From NCBI GenBank assembly GCA_024636555.1, contig JAGXGW010000032.1:1-51921 (forward strand): a stretch of 51,921 nt of DNA, in the 5' to 3' direction. This DNA comes from Paracoccaceae bacterium. GTDB lineage: Bacteria > Pseudomonadota > Alphaproteobacteria > Rhodobacterales > Rhodobacteraceae. Positions 1 through 8,211 of the stretch are shown here, piece by piece. The stretch's first letter is position 1, and each line of letters begins with the position of its first letter. A model generated the notes under the pieces. That model was not told the origin of the DNA and searched no databases. It saw only the letters and a program-made list of their open reading frames with translations. A program made the translations under genes and the position numbers.

Positions 1-688
1 CGCCCGTCTTGGCGCCGTCTTCGACCTTTTCCTCGAAATCGAGATAAACAAACTGCGCGCCCATGCTCTCGACCTGCTCGGCCACTTCGGGACGCACGTC
101 AAACGCATAGGTGATCGCGCCAAGGCTGGTGGACGTGCCGATCGCGGCAAGCCCTGCCACACCCGCGCCCACAACCAGAACCTTGGCCGGCGGCACCTTG
201 CCGGCGGCTGTGATCTGTCCGGTAAAGAAGCGGCCGAAATTGTTGCCCGCCTCGATCACCGCGCGGTAGCCCGCGATATTGGCCATCGAGGACAGGGCAT
301 CCATCTTCTGCGCGCGGCTGATGCGCGGCACCATGTCCATCGCCAGCACATTCGCGCCCTTGTCGGCGGCCTGCTTCATCAGGGCTTCGTTTGCGGCCGG
401 ATAGAAGAAGGAGATCAGGGTCTGACCTTCGTTCATCTTCTTGATTTCCGCCTCGGAGGGCGGGCGCACCTTGGCGACCACATCGGCGGCCTTCCACAAG
501 GCGGCGGCGGTTTTGACCACCTCGACACCTGCATCCGCATAGGCCTTGTCCGAGAATCCGGCGACCAATCCGGCCCCGGTTTCAATCACACAATCATAGC
601 CCAGTTTCTGCAACTGCAGCGCAGAGTCGGGGGTCATGGCCACACGGGCTTCACCCTCGAAAATTTCCTTTGGCGTACCGATCTTCAC
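1..688 (-). CDS. pntA: NAD(P) transhydrogenase subunit alpha, 3' end outside the window
   Basis: This is the N-terminal ~229 residues of the proton-translocating transhydrogenase alpha subunit, which passes hydride between NAD(H) and NADP(H) and works with the membrane subunit PntB. The protein opens KIGTPKEIFEGEARVAMTP, the usual PntA N-terminus, and contains the Rossmann stretch VLVVGAGVAGLAAIGT followed by a conserved YAFDVRPEVAEQVESMGAQF segment. The start is a GTG at 686-688, chosen because homologues begin exactly here and an AAGGGGGA ribosome site lies just upstream. The first ATG on this strand is internal (about codon 18). The gene runs off the left edge, so pntB, normally downstream, is not visible. 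The identification is firm. Confidence 0.95.
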   Translation of the reverse strand, partial: MKIGTPKEIFEGEARVAMTPDSALQLQKLGYDCVIETGAGLVAGFSDKAYADAGVEVVKTAAALWKAADVVAKVRPPSEAEIKKMNEGQTLISFFYPAANEALMKQAADKGANVLAMDMVPRISRAQKMDALSSMANIAGYRAVIEAGNNFGRFFTGQITAAGKVPPAKVLVVGAGVAGLAAIGTSTSLGAITYAFDVRPEVAEQVESMGAQFVYLDFEEKVEDGAKTG

Positions 689-824
689 GTCTCGCGTCCC
701 CCTTTTCGCAGGTCTAGCTCAGCTCTTGCCCCGGACGCCGCGCGACCGGAGCCTTGGTTATAGTGCGGCGCAACAATATTTCACAAGCAGATCGGTCCTG
801 CGATGCACTTATTGCGCGGGAGTG

Positions 825-1277
825 TCAAATCCATCGGCGGGTTTTCTGGCAATAGCGGGCGAAATCCACCCTGAACTTGCGCCTCAGGCGGTTTTCCTCG
901 GGGATGACAAAGCGCTTTTCCAGTATCCACAGGAATACCGGCAGCAATGGTAGCGCAAGCACCGCATCGAAGCGCAGAATCAATCCTGCCAGCACCAGAA
1001 CATCGCCCAGATAGATCGGATTGCGGCTGCGGCTGAAGATGCCGGACTGCACCAGCTTGTCCGCCTCGCGATGCGGAATGACTGTCGTCTGCGCGCGCCG
1101 CAGTTCGTGGGCGGCGAGCACCATCAGGATCAACCCGCCACCGACAAGCACTCCTCCGGCAAAATCCGCCCATTCCCCGCCAAAGCTCAAGCCCAGCGGC
1201 ACAAAGCGCGCCTGCGCCCATGCCAGCGCGATCATCAGCGCCAGCCAGACGGGCGGCAGGTCGATCCATTTCGTCAT
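825..1277 (-). CDS. Isoprenylcysteine carboxyl methyltransferase / PEMT-like membrane protein
   Basis: A 150-residue integral membrane protein with about four hydrophobic segments. The middle carries RSRNPIYLGD and the C-terminus an EEN-x2-L-x3-F...Y...W pattern, the signature of the ICMT/phospholipid methyltransferase (PEMT) superfamily, which uses S-adenosylmethionine at the membrane. The real substrate cannot be read from sequence, because bacterial members methylate diverse lipids or small molecules. The start MTKWIDLPPVW at 1277 is preferred over an upstream in-frame start that would add a polar 15-residue tail. The gene is monocistronic, upstream of pntA on the same strand and divergent from the SDR gene at 1452. 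Confidence 0.75.
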   Translation of the reverse strand: MTKWIDLPPVWLALMIALAWAQARFVPLGLSFGGEWADFAGGVLVGGGLILMVLAAHELRRAQTTVIPHREADKLVQSGIFSRSRNPIYLGDVLVLAGLILRFDAVLALPLLPVFLWILEKRFVIPEENRLRRKFRVDFARYCQKTRRWI

Positions 1278-1451
1278 GATGTTCGCATCCTTGCGGCCTG
1301 GCATCCCGGTATGCCCACACATTCATCCAGCCGCATATCATTGTAAAGTGACCTTGCGGCACAGACCGCCCGCGCGCCGCACCTGCTACCGACCACCCTT
1401 GTCACCGCGCAGATGACGGGTAGTCTGGCCACCAAAGTGGAGGAGAACATC

Positions 1452-2207
1452 ATGCTACACAAAGGCAAACACGCACTGGTCACAGGTGGCGGCACGGGGA
1501 TCGGTCTGGCCATCGCGCGCGCTCTGGCCGCCGAAGGCGCAGAGGTCACGATCACCGGCAGACGCGCCGATGTGCTGGAAAAGGCCGCAGGCGACGGCCT
1601 GCACCCGCTGGTGATGGATGTGATGGACGAGGCCTCGATCACCGACGGCATCGCACAGGCGGTCGCCGCGCGCGGCCCGATCCAGATCGTTGTCGCCAAT
1701 GCGGGCATCGCCGAGGGCAAGCGCCTGCAGAAAACCGATCTCGACTTCTGGCACCGGATCATGCGGACCAATCTGGACGGCGCGTTCCTGACCATCCGCG
1801 AATCCATGCGCGGCATGCTCGAGACCGACTGGGGCCGGGTGATCGTGGTCTCCTCGCTGGCCGGACTGCGCGGGCTCAAGGGGGCGGGTGCCTATTCGGC
1901 CTCGAAACATGGGGTAATCGGGCTGATCCGCTCCTATTCCGAGGAACATATGGGCGGACCGATCACCTTCAACGCGCTCTGCCCCGGCTATGTCGAGACG
2001 GATATCGTGGCGCTGCAATCGGAATCCATCGCACAACGCACCGGCATGACCGTCGAACAGGCGCGTCAGGGCATGGCCGACAGCAACCGCCACAAGCGCC
2101 TGATCTCGGTGGAGGAGGTCTCCACCGCCGCGATGTGGCTGTGCCACCCGCAGTCCGGCTCGATCAACGGGCAATGCGTGGAAATCGCTGGCGGACAGGT
2201 CGGTTGA
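1452..2207 (+). CDS. SDR family NAD(P)-dependent oxidoreductase
   Basis: A classical short-chain dehydrogenase/reductase of 251 residues. The glycine-rich cofactor motif TGGGTGIG is at residues 11-18, the structural NAG at 83-85, and the catalytic Ser-Tyr-Lys set is S135, Y148 and K152 (YSASK). Acidic residues that would force NAD preference are not obvious; TGRR after the second strand suggests that NADP may be accepted. The start is ATG 1452 behind a good GTGGAGGAG ribosome site; an upstream in-frame ATG at 1413 lacks one. It lies 94 bases upstream of kynU on the same strand, so a role linked to tryptophan or kynurenine breakdown is possible but is inference. The substrate is unknown. Confidence 0.85.
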   Translation: MLHKGKHALVTGGGTGIGLAIARALAAEGAEVTITGRRADVLEKAAGDGLHPLVMDVMDEASITDGIAQAVAARGPIQIVVANAGIAEGKRLQKTDLDFWHRIMRTNLDGAFLTIRESMRGMLETDWGRVIVVSSLAGLRGLKGAGAYSASKHGVIGLIRSYSEEHMGGPITFNALCPGYVETDIVALQSESIAQRTGMTVEQARQGMADSNRHKRLISVEEVSTAAMWLCHPQSGSINGQCVEIAGGQVG

Positions 2208-2266
2208 CGCAGGTCAACAGGGGGTTTTTCTGGACAAAGCTGGCTGAAAGTCCTATCCGAGCCGAA

Positions 2267-2286
2267 ATGTTTTAAGCCTAAAATAT
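2267..2286. promoter_or_regulatory. Candidate operator palindrome upstream of kynU
   Basis: A dyad TTTTA-AGCC-TAAAA (2270-2283), with partly matching outer bases, lies 16 bases before the kynU start. In pseudomonads the kynurenine genes are controlled by the Lrp-type regulator KynR through palindromic sites near the promoter. No such regulator gene is in this window, so binding is inference from symmetry and position only. Confidence 0.3.
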
Positions 2287-2301
2287 GTTCTGGAGCCCCC
2301 G

Positions 2302-3495
2302 ATGACCGACTTTGCCGCAACCAAGGCGCTGTTCCACCTGCCCGAAGGCATGATCTATCTGGACGGCAACTCGCTGGGTCCGCTGCCGCTTGCGGCGGCA
2401 GAGCGGGTGCGCGGTGTGATCGCGGATGAATGGGGCGAAATGCTCATTACCGGCTGGAACAAGGCCGGATGGATGGAACAGCCCACCCGCGTGGGTGACC
2501 GGATCGGACGGCTGATCGGGGCGGAGCCGGGCCATGTCGTGATGGGCGACACGCTCTCGATCAAGGTCTATCAGGCGCTGGCCTCGGCGCTGGAGATGCG
2601 GCCGGAGCGGCGCGTGATCCTGTCCGACAGCGGCAACTTCCCCTCCGATCTCTACATGGCCGAAGGGCTGATCGCCACACTGGGGCGCGGGCTCGAGTTG
2701 CGGGTCGTCGCACCGGAAGACGTGGCCGCGCACATCACCGACGAGGTCGCAGTGACCCTGCTGACCGAGGTGGATTACCGCACGGGCCGCAAACACGACA
2801 TGGCAGACCTGACTGCGCGCGCCCATGCGGCAGGCGCGCTGACGATCTGGGATCTGGCGCATAGCGCGGGCGCCTTGCCCGTCGATCTGGCGGGATGCGG
2901 CGCGGATTTCGCCGTGGGCTGCACCTATAAGTACATCAACGGCGGCCCCGGCGCGCCCGCCTTCATCTACGTGGCCCCGCGTCATGCCGATGCCGCGCGC
3001 CCCGCCCTCTCCGGCTGGCTGGGCCACGAGGCGCCCTTTGCCTTCGACACCGCCTACCGTCCCGGCACCGGGGTGGAGCGGATGCGGGTCGGCACGCCGC
3101 CGGTGCTGGCGCTGGCCGCGCTGGAGGCGGCACTCGATATCTGGGACATGACCACGATGCAGGATGTCCGCGAAAGCTCCATCGCGCTGAGCGAGCGCTT
3201 CCTCAAAGGGGTCGAGGCCTCTTGCCCGATGCTCACCCTCGCCAGCCCGCGCGACGCAGCACAGCGCGGCAGCCAGGTCTCGTTCCGGTTCGAGAACGGC
3301 TACGCCGCCATCCAGGCGCTGATCGCGCGCGGCGTGATCGGGGATTTCCGCGCGCCCGATATCATGCGCTTCGGCTTCACGCCGCTGTTCATCGACGAGA
3401 CCGATGTGGGCAGCGCCATCAACATCATCGCCGATGTGATGAACAACCAGCGCTGGGACAAGCCGGAATTCAAGACCCGCGCCCGCGTCACCTGA
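2302..3495 (+). CDS. kynU: Kynureninase
   Basis: A pyridoxal-phosphate enzyme cleaving kynurenine to anthranilate and alanine. The 397 residues match the usual family length. The N-terminal IYLDGNSLGPLP is characteristic, WDLAHSAGA (from residue 183) holds the aspartate that pairs with the cofactor ring, and the cofactor lysine is K210 in CTYKYINGG. Late motifs SQVSFRF and RFGFTPLF are also family hallmarks. It is followed by kynA on the same strand after a 209-base spacer, giving two of the three steps from tryptophan to anthranilate. The formamidase (kynB) is not in this window. Confidence 0.96.
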   Translation: MTDFAATKALFHLPEGMIYLDGNSLGPLPLAAAERVRGVIADEWGEMLITGWNKAGWMEQPTRVGDRIGRLIGAEPGHVVMGDTLSIKVYQALASALEMRPERRVILSDSGNFPSDLYMAEGLIATLGRGLELRVVAPEDVAAHITDEVAVTLLTEVDYRTGRKHDMADLTARAHAAGALTIWDLAHSAGALPVDLAGCGADFAVGCTYKYINGGPGAPAFIYVAPRHADAARPALSGWLGHEAPFAFDTAYRPGTGVERMRVGTPPVLALAALEAALDIWDMTTMQDVRESSIALSERFLKGVEASCPMLTLASPRDAAQRGSQVSFRFENGYAAIQALIARGVIGDFRAPDIMRFGFTPLFIDETDVGSAINIIADVMNNQRWDKPEFKTRARVT

Positions 3496-3612
3496 TGCCG
3501 GTGCGCCCTGCCACCACCGAGACCCTGCCGCTCTGCCGCCCCTGCGGCTGGGCCGCACTCTGGCGGCGGCTGGCAAATTGCGCGGCGCTCAATGGTTGAG
3601 GCAGGCGGCCCG

Positions 3613-3638
3613 CTGCTTCTGCTTGTCTGAAATATCCA
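3613..3638 (-). repeat. Dispersed 3'-end element, copy A (degenerate)
   Basis: Read on the minus strand it begins TGGATATTTC and ends CAAGCAGAAGCAG, a diverged copy of the family whose core is GGATATTTG then GCAAGAAGAAGCAGG. It lies 117 bases past the kynU stop and 67 bases before the kynA start, antisense to both genes. Confidence 0.6.
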
Positions 3639-3704
3639 TTGCGCGCCCTGCCCCGCCGCGCCACGCTGGGGGCCGGATACCGCGCCGCCCCATACGAGGC
3701 CACC

Positions 3705-4541
3705 ATGACCAAAACTCCCTATGATCCCGCCGTTGAAGGCGCGGAGATGTCGTTCGACGGGCGCATGTCCTATGGCGACTACCTCTCGCTGGACCTGATC
3801 CTGAACGCGCAGAAGACATGGACCGATACCCATGACGAGATGCTCTTCATCATCCAGCACCAGACCTCCGAATTGTGGATGCGTCTGGCCATCCACGAGA
3901 TCAGTGCCGCGCGTCAGGCCCTGTCAGAGGGACAGTTGCGCCCCGCCTTCAAGATGCTGGCCCGCGTGGCGCGCATCTTCGAGCAACTCAACAACGCATG
4001 GGACGTGCTGCGGACGATGACCCCCAGCGACTATACCGCCTTCCGCGATGCTTTGGGGCAATCCTCGGGGTTCCAGTCGCACCAGTACCGCCAGATCGAG
4101 TTCATGCTGGGCAACCGCAACCGCGCCATGCTGCGGCCCCATGCCCACCGCCCCGAGATCGTGGACCTGCTGGAGGCGGAACTGGCGCAGCCCTCGCTCT
4201 ATGACGTGGCCCTGAGGCTTCTGTCGCAAACGGTGCCGCTGCCCGATGCGGTGCTTTCGCGCGACTTGGGGCAAAACTACACGCCCTCCTATGCGGTAAA
4301 AGAGGCGTGGATCACCGTCTACCGCGCGCCGCAGACGCATTGGGAACTCTATGAGCTGGCCGAGAAGCTGATGGATTTCGAGGATTACTTCCGCCGCTGG
4401 CGTTTCAATCATGTCACCACAGTGGAACGGGTTATCGGTTTCAAACGCGGCACCGGCGGCACCGGCGGTGTGTCCTATCTCAAGCGGATGCTGGAGGTGG
4501 AGCTGTTCCCCGAGCTTTGGCACCTGCGGACCGATCTTTAG
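3705..4541 (+). CDS. kynA: Tryptophan 2,3-dioxygenase
   Basis: A heme enzyme that opens the indole ring of tryptophan to give N-formylkynurenine. The 278 residues fit the bacterial family. The active-site histidine H52 lies in [12 protein letters not shown], the proximal heme ligand is H236 in [10 protein letters not shown], and the substrate-binding glycine loop [12 protein letters not shown] follows at about 248-259. The start ATG 3705 follows a GAGG site; an upstream in-frame ATG (3639) would add a 22-residue basic tail not typical of the family. Downstream it converges on the TetR gene, with repeat copy B between them. Confidence 0.96.
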   Translation: MTKTPYDPAVEGAEMSFDGRMSYGDYLSLDLILNAQKTWTDTHDEMLFIIQHQTSELWMRLAIHEISAARQALSEGQLRPAFKMLARVARIFEQLNNAWDVLRTMTPSDYTAFRDALGQSSGFQSHQYRQIEFMLGNRNRAMLRPHAHRPEIVDLLEAELAQPSLYDVALRLLSQTVPLPDAVLSRDLGQNYTPSYAVKEAWITVYRAPQTHWELYELAEKLMDFEDYFRRWRFNHVTTVERVIGFKRGTGGTGGVSYLKRMLEVELFPELWHLRTDL

Positions 4542-4567
4542 CGCCGCACCGCGCGGGGCTGTCGCCC

Positions 4568-4595
4568 TTGGATATTTGAAGCAAGAAGAAGCAGG
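4568..4595 (+). repeat. Dispersed 3'-end element, copy B
   Basis: A near-consensus copy: TTGGATATTTG, then AA, then GCAAGAAGAAGCAGG. It starts 27 bases after the kynA stop, in the sense direction, between convergent genes. Confidence 0.75.
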
Positions 4596-4610
4596 CGGGC
4601 GCCTATAAAC

Positions 4611-5228
4611 TCAGCCGGGTGTCAGCGCGCGGGCGAACACGCCCGCCAGCAAAGCGGCGGCGGTGCGGTAGGCGGCTGGCGCGGGCATCGGTGTCTTGAG
4701 CCCATGCAGCGCGGCCATCATCGTGGCAGCCAGCGCCGTGGCATCGCCATTCGCCACGGCCAGTGTGGCACGTCCCGCGGCCGCCTGCCGTTGCAGCCAT
4801 CCCGCGTAGACCGCAACCAGCCGCGCCTCGCCTGCCTGCGCGATATCGGCGCTGGAAGCTATTTTGGCATCCAGCAGTTCATCGCCATGCGGAGAGGAGA
4901 GCAGCGCCTCGAAAATCTGGCCGGTCTGCGCCTCGAACGCCTGTGCCAGCGCCTCCTGCAAGGGCAGATCGCGGGCCAGTACCGCCTGCACCTGTGTCAC
5001 CGCATCGTCATAGTAGAATCGCGCAAGCGAGCGGAAGATGTCTTCCTTGTTGCGGTAATGCAGATAGAGCGCGGCGCGGGACATGCCGGAGGCGCGGGCT
5101 ATATCCTCCATTGCCGTGCGGCGATAGCCATAGGTCGAGAAGGCCTCGAATGCGGCTTTCAGGATCGCCTTGCGGCGCGGGTCCGTGGCGGGGTCGGAGA
5201 TGGTTTGGAGAGGTATCTGTGCGGCCAT
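4611..5228 (-). CDS. TetR/AcrR family transcriptional regulator
   Basis: A 205-residue one-component repressor. The N-terminal helix-turn-helix shows RRKAILKAAFEAFSTYGY followed by TAMEDIARASGMSRAALYLHY and NKEDIF, the standard TetR DNA-binding signature. The C-terminal ligand domain is alanine-rich and cannot be assigned to an effector. The start MAAQIPLQ at 5228 is chosen; an upstream in-frame start would run into the operator region. It is divergent from the molybdenum hydroxylase operon at 5335, and the 106-base gap holds several perfect dyads. Repression of its own gene and of that operon is therefore the likely job. Confidence 0.9.
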   Translation of the reverse strand: MAAQIPLQTISDPATDPRRKAILKAAFEAFSTYGYRRTAMEDIARASGMSRAALYLHYRNKEDIFRSLARFYYDDAVTQVQAVLARDLPLQEALAQAFEAQTGQIFEALLSSPHGDELLDAKIASSADIAQAGEARLVAVYAGWLQRQAAAGRATLAVANGDATALAATMMAALHGLKTPMPAPAAYRTAAALLAGVFARALTPG

Positions 5229-5233
5229 GCAGG

Positions 5234-5282
5234 TTCTGTGACAGAATCTGTCCAATTCGTCAATTTGCCAGATTGACAGAAT
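5234..5282. promoter_or_regulatory. Clustered operator dyads between tetR and the hydroxylase operon
   Basis: Three inverted repeats are visible: TTCTGT-G-ACAGAA (5234-5246), the overlapping GACAGA-A-TCTGTC (5240-5252), and GTCAAT-N7-ATTGAC (5259-5277). TGACAGAAT occurs twice in direct orientation (5239-5247 and 5274-5282). TTGACA at 5273-5278 may serve as a -35 box for the plus-strand operon. The arrangement is typical of a TetR autoregulated divergent promoter; binding is inferred. Confidence 0.6.
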
Positions 5283-5334
5283 GACACTAATCGTCCACTT
5301 TGTCAGAAATCAGTTTTGCGCCGGAGTATGCGAT

Positions 5335-5799
5335 ATGTCTACCAGCCTGACCGTCAACGGTACCGCCCATTCAGTCGACCTGCCGCCGGAGGTGCCGCTG
5401 CTGTGGGTGCTGCGCGACGGGATCGGGCTGACCGGCACGAAGTTCGGCTGCGGTGTGGCCGCTTGCGGTGCCTGCACCGTGCAGATCGACGGGCAGGCCG
5501 TGCGCTCCTGTCAGGTGACGCTGGGCGATGTCTGGGGCGAGGTGACCACGATCGAAGGCCTGGGCACGCCGGATGCGATGCATGCGCTGCAACAGGCATG
5601 GGTGGCGCATCAGGTGGCGCAATGCGGCTACTGCCAGTCGGGCCAGATCATGCAGGCCGCAAGCCTGCTGGCCGAGAACCCCGCGCCCACGGATGCCGAT
5701 ATCGACGATGCCATGCAGGGCAATCTGTGCCGCTGCGGCACCTACCCCCGTATCCGCGCCGCGATCCATGACGCCGCACGCAATCTGAAGGAGGCGTGA
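5335..5799 (+). CDS. (2Fe-2S)-binding small subunit of a molybdenum hydroxylase (IorA-like)
   Basis: The 154 residues make up the two-domain iron-sulfur subunit of the xanthine dehydrogenase family. The plant-type ferredoxin cluster ligands are C39, C44, C47 and C59, and the second, helical cluster domain has C97, C100, C132 and C134 (CGYCQSGQ and NLCRCGTY). It passes electrons from the molybdenum site in the large subunit to an external acceptor. The two-subunit arrangement without an FAD subunit resembles isoquinoline 1-oxidoreductase and aldehyde oxidase types. The start ATG 5335 follows GGAG; an upstream in-frame ATG at 5281 would overlap the operators. The partner gene starts 3 bases after its stop. 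Confidence 0.92.
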   Translation: MSTSLTVNGTAHSVDLPPEVPLLWVLRDGIGLTGTKFGCGVAACGACTVQIDGQAVRSCQVTLGDVWGEVTTIEGLGTPDAMHALQQAWVAHQVAQCGYCQSGQIMQAASLLAENPAPTDADIDDAMQGNLCRCGTYPRIRAAIHDAARNLKEA

Positions 5800-5802
5800 T
5801 CC

Positions 5803-8018
5803 ATGGCCAGCATCGGTAAAATCGCCCGCCGTACCTTTCTTGTCGGCTCTGTCGCCATTCTGGGCGGCGTGGCCTTCGGTGTGGTCAAGGCGCGCCAGAC
5901 GCCCGCCAATCCCTTGCACCCCGAAGAAGGGGCCACGCTTAATCCCTATGTGCTGATCAACGCCGATGGCGTCACCATCATCACGCCGCGTGCCGAGATG
6001 GGACAGGGCATCCATTCCACCCTTGCCGCCATGGTCGCCGAGGAATTGGATGTCGCATGGGAGGATATCACCACCCTGCACGGCCCGCCCGCGCAGGCCT
6101 ATTACAACGGGGCGCTGATGGGGGCGGGCCTGCCGTTCAAGGATTACGCGCTCAGCAATATGCAGCACAGCCTGAAACAGACTCTGTCGGTGCTGCCCAA
6201 GATGATGTCCCTGCAGGTTACGGGTGGCTCTACTTCCACCGTGGATGCGTTCGACAAGATGCGCCTTGCCGGGGCCACCGCCCGCGAGACGCTGAAGGAA
6301 GCCGCAGCACAGCAACTGGGCGTGGCGCGCGGCGATCTGACGACAGAGGCGGGCCATGTCATCGCACCTGATGGCACAAGGCTGTCCTATGTCGCGTTGG
6401 CCAGTGCTGCCGCAGAGATCACGCCGCCGCCGACTGGAAATATCTGGGCAAATCCATGCCACGGCTGGATATACCCGCCAAAGTGACAGGCACCGCCACG
6501 TTCGGCATCGATGTGCGGCTGGAAGGGATGCGCTTTGCCGCCCTGCGCCGCAATCCCGCCCTTGGTGCGGGGATGCGCGGTTTCGATCCGGCTCCCGCGC
6601 TGGCCATGGCGGGGGTGGAGCGTGTTGTCGATCTCGGCGACGGGATCGCTGTGGTGGCGAACAACACATGGATCGCGATGCAGGCCGCCGAAGCGGTGGA
6701 GGTGGACTGGGCGCCCTCCAGCAATCCGGCCACGACCGAGGATGCCTTTGCCGTGATCGCCGCCGCATTCGACGGGCGTGCCAATTCCACCATGCGCGAT
6801 GACGGCAATCCCGAGGAGCTCCCGCAGGGCGCGACCGAGGTTACCGCCGAATATCGCCTGCCCTATCTGGCCCATGCCACGATGGAGCCGATGAACGCCA
6901 CCGCGCATATGACCGGCGATGGTCTGACCATCTGGTGCGGCAATCAGGCACCTGTCATCATTCAGGGCAAATGCGCCGATGCGACCGGTCTCAACCCCGA
7001 ACAGGTGACCATTCACACCACCCTGATGGGGGGCGGTTTCGGGCGGCGCGGCGAGAGCGATTACGCGGTCTATGCCGCACGCCTTGCCGCGGCGATGCCC
7101 GGCACGCCCGTGCAACTGACATGGTCGCGCGAGGAAGACATGCGCCATGATTTCTACCGCCCCGGTGCCATTGCGCGCTTTCGCGGCGCGGTCAAGGACG
7201 GGCGCGCGGTGCTGCTGGACGGGCAGATCGCGGCGCAATCCACCACGCGGCAGGCGGGGCAGCGGCTGGCGGGCATGTCCCCTCCCGGTCCCGACAAGGG
7301 CCATGTCGAGGGCGCGTTCGACCAGCCCTACAGCATCCCGAATTACCGCATCCGTGGCTATCTGGCCGAGATGGACATCCCCGTGGGCTTCTGGCGCGCG
7401 GTGGGCAATTCCTTCAACGGCTTCTTCCATGACACGTTCATCGACGAGCTGGCCCATGCCGCCGGAGCCGATCCGCTGGAATTCCGCCTGTCGATGATGC
7501 AGGGCGAACATGCACCCTCGGCAGGCACGCTGGCGGCGGTGCGCGAGATGTCGGGCTGGACCGGCGAGACGCCCGATGGCGTGGGGCGCGGCGTGGGGTT
7601 CACCTACAGCTTCGGCTGTCCGGTCGCGCAGGTCGTCGAGGTGATCGACGAGGGGGGCACGATCCGCATCAACCGCGCATGGATTGCCGCCGATGTGGGG
7701 CTGGCGCTTGATCCCGGCAATATCCGCGCCCGGTTGGAGGGGGGCATGATTTTCGGCCTGTCCGCCGCCGCCTTCGGGCAGATCACCTTTGCGGAGGGCG
7801 CTGTGGAGCAGGGCAATTTCCCCGATTACGACGGGCTGCGTCTGCACAACACCCCGCTGATCGAAACGCGGATCCTTGAGACCAACCGCCATATGTCCGG
7901 TGTGGGCGAACCCGGCACGCCGCCCGCGATGCCGGCGCTGGCCAATGCGCTGTTCGATCTGACAGGCACCCGTGCCCGCAGTCTACCCCTTCAGGATGTA
8001 TTTCCACTTTTGGGATAA
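5803..8018 (+). pseudogene. Molybdopterin-binding subunit of a molybdenum hydroxylase (IorB-like), frameshifted
   Basis: This is one gene read in two frames. Codons from ATG 5803 give a Tat-type signal (IARRTFLVGSVAILGG) and the first ~210 residues, up to ..AAEITPP near 6429. The rest, from ADWKYLGKSMPRLDIPAKVTGT, lies one frame back and runs to 8018. Family motifs in the second part include TLMGGGFGRRGESDYA, PVGFWRAVGNSFNGFF and GVGEPGTPPAMPALANA, so the enzyme body is complete. At the junction the DNA is a GCC-rich run (ACGCCGCCGCCGAC, 6421-6434), and several residues usual between the two blocks seem to be missing. Either a small deletion has broken the gene or the assembly is wrong here. 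A terminator follows at 8049. Confidence 0.85.
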
Positions 8019-8048
8019 ACTCCTGATTTATATATTAAAATAAAGTTA

Positions 8049-8077
8049 AAACCCGCCATCATCGTGGCGGGTTTTTT
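8049..8077 (+). terminator. Rho-independent terminator of the hydroxylase operon
   Basis: A perfect stem AAACCCGCCA / TGGCGGGTTT with loop TCATCG is followed by a run of T. It lies 31 bases after the large-subunit stop. Confidence 0.9.
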
Positions 8078-8105
8078 CTTCTCTAAAGTCATGGACGCCC
8101 GGATT

Positions 8106-8119
8106 TTGACATAGATCAC
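8106..8119. promoter_or_regulatory. FNR-box-like sequence upstream of the RTX/Hint gene
   Basis: TTGAC-ATAG-ATCAC matches the TTGAT-N4-ATCAA type consensus at all but two positions, one of which is the commonly tolerated C. It also contains a TTGACA hexamer that could simply be a -35 box. It lies 93 bases before the chosen start of the secreted protein. Confidence 0.25.
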
Positions 8120-8211
8120 GCAAAATTAAGCCTCCACGCAATTGTATCCGCTCCGGACACAGCCCTGCCATCCAGCCAATGGATCAGGTCAGAATACTGC
8201 GGAGTATGCCC

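Noticed and set aside
2278-3576. Long open frames antisense to kynU
   Set aside because: G+C-rich codon bias leaves the complementary frame free of stops; the product is a low-complexity Arg/Gly/His-rich sequence without any motif, while the opposite strand encodes a complete kynureninase.
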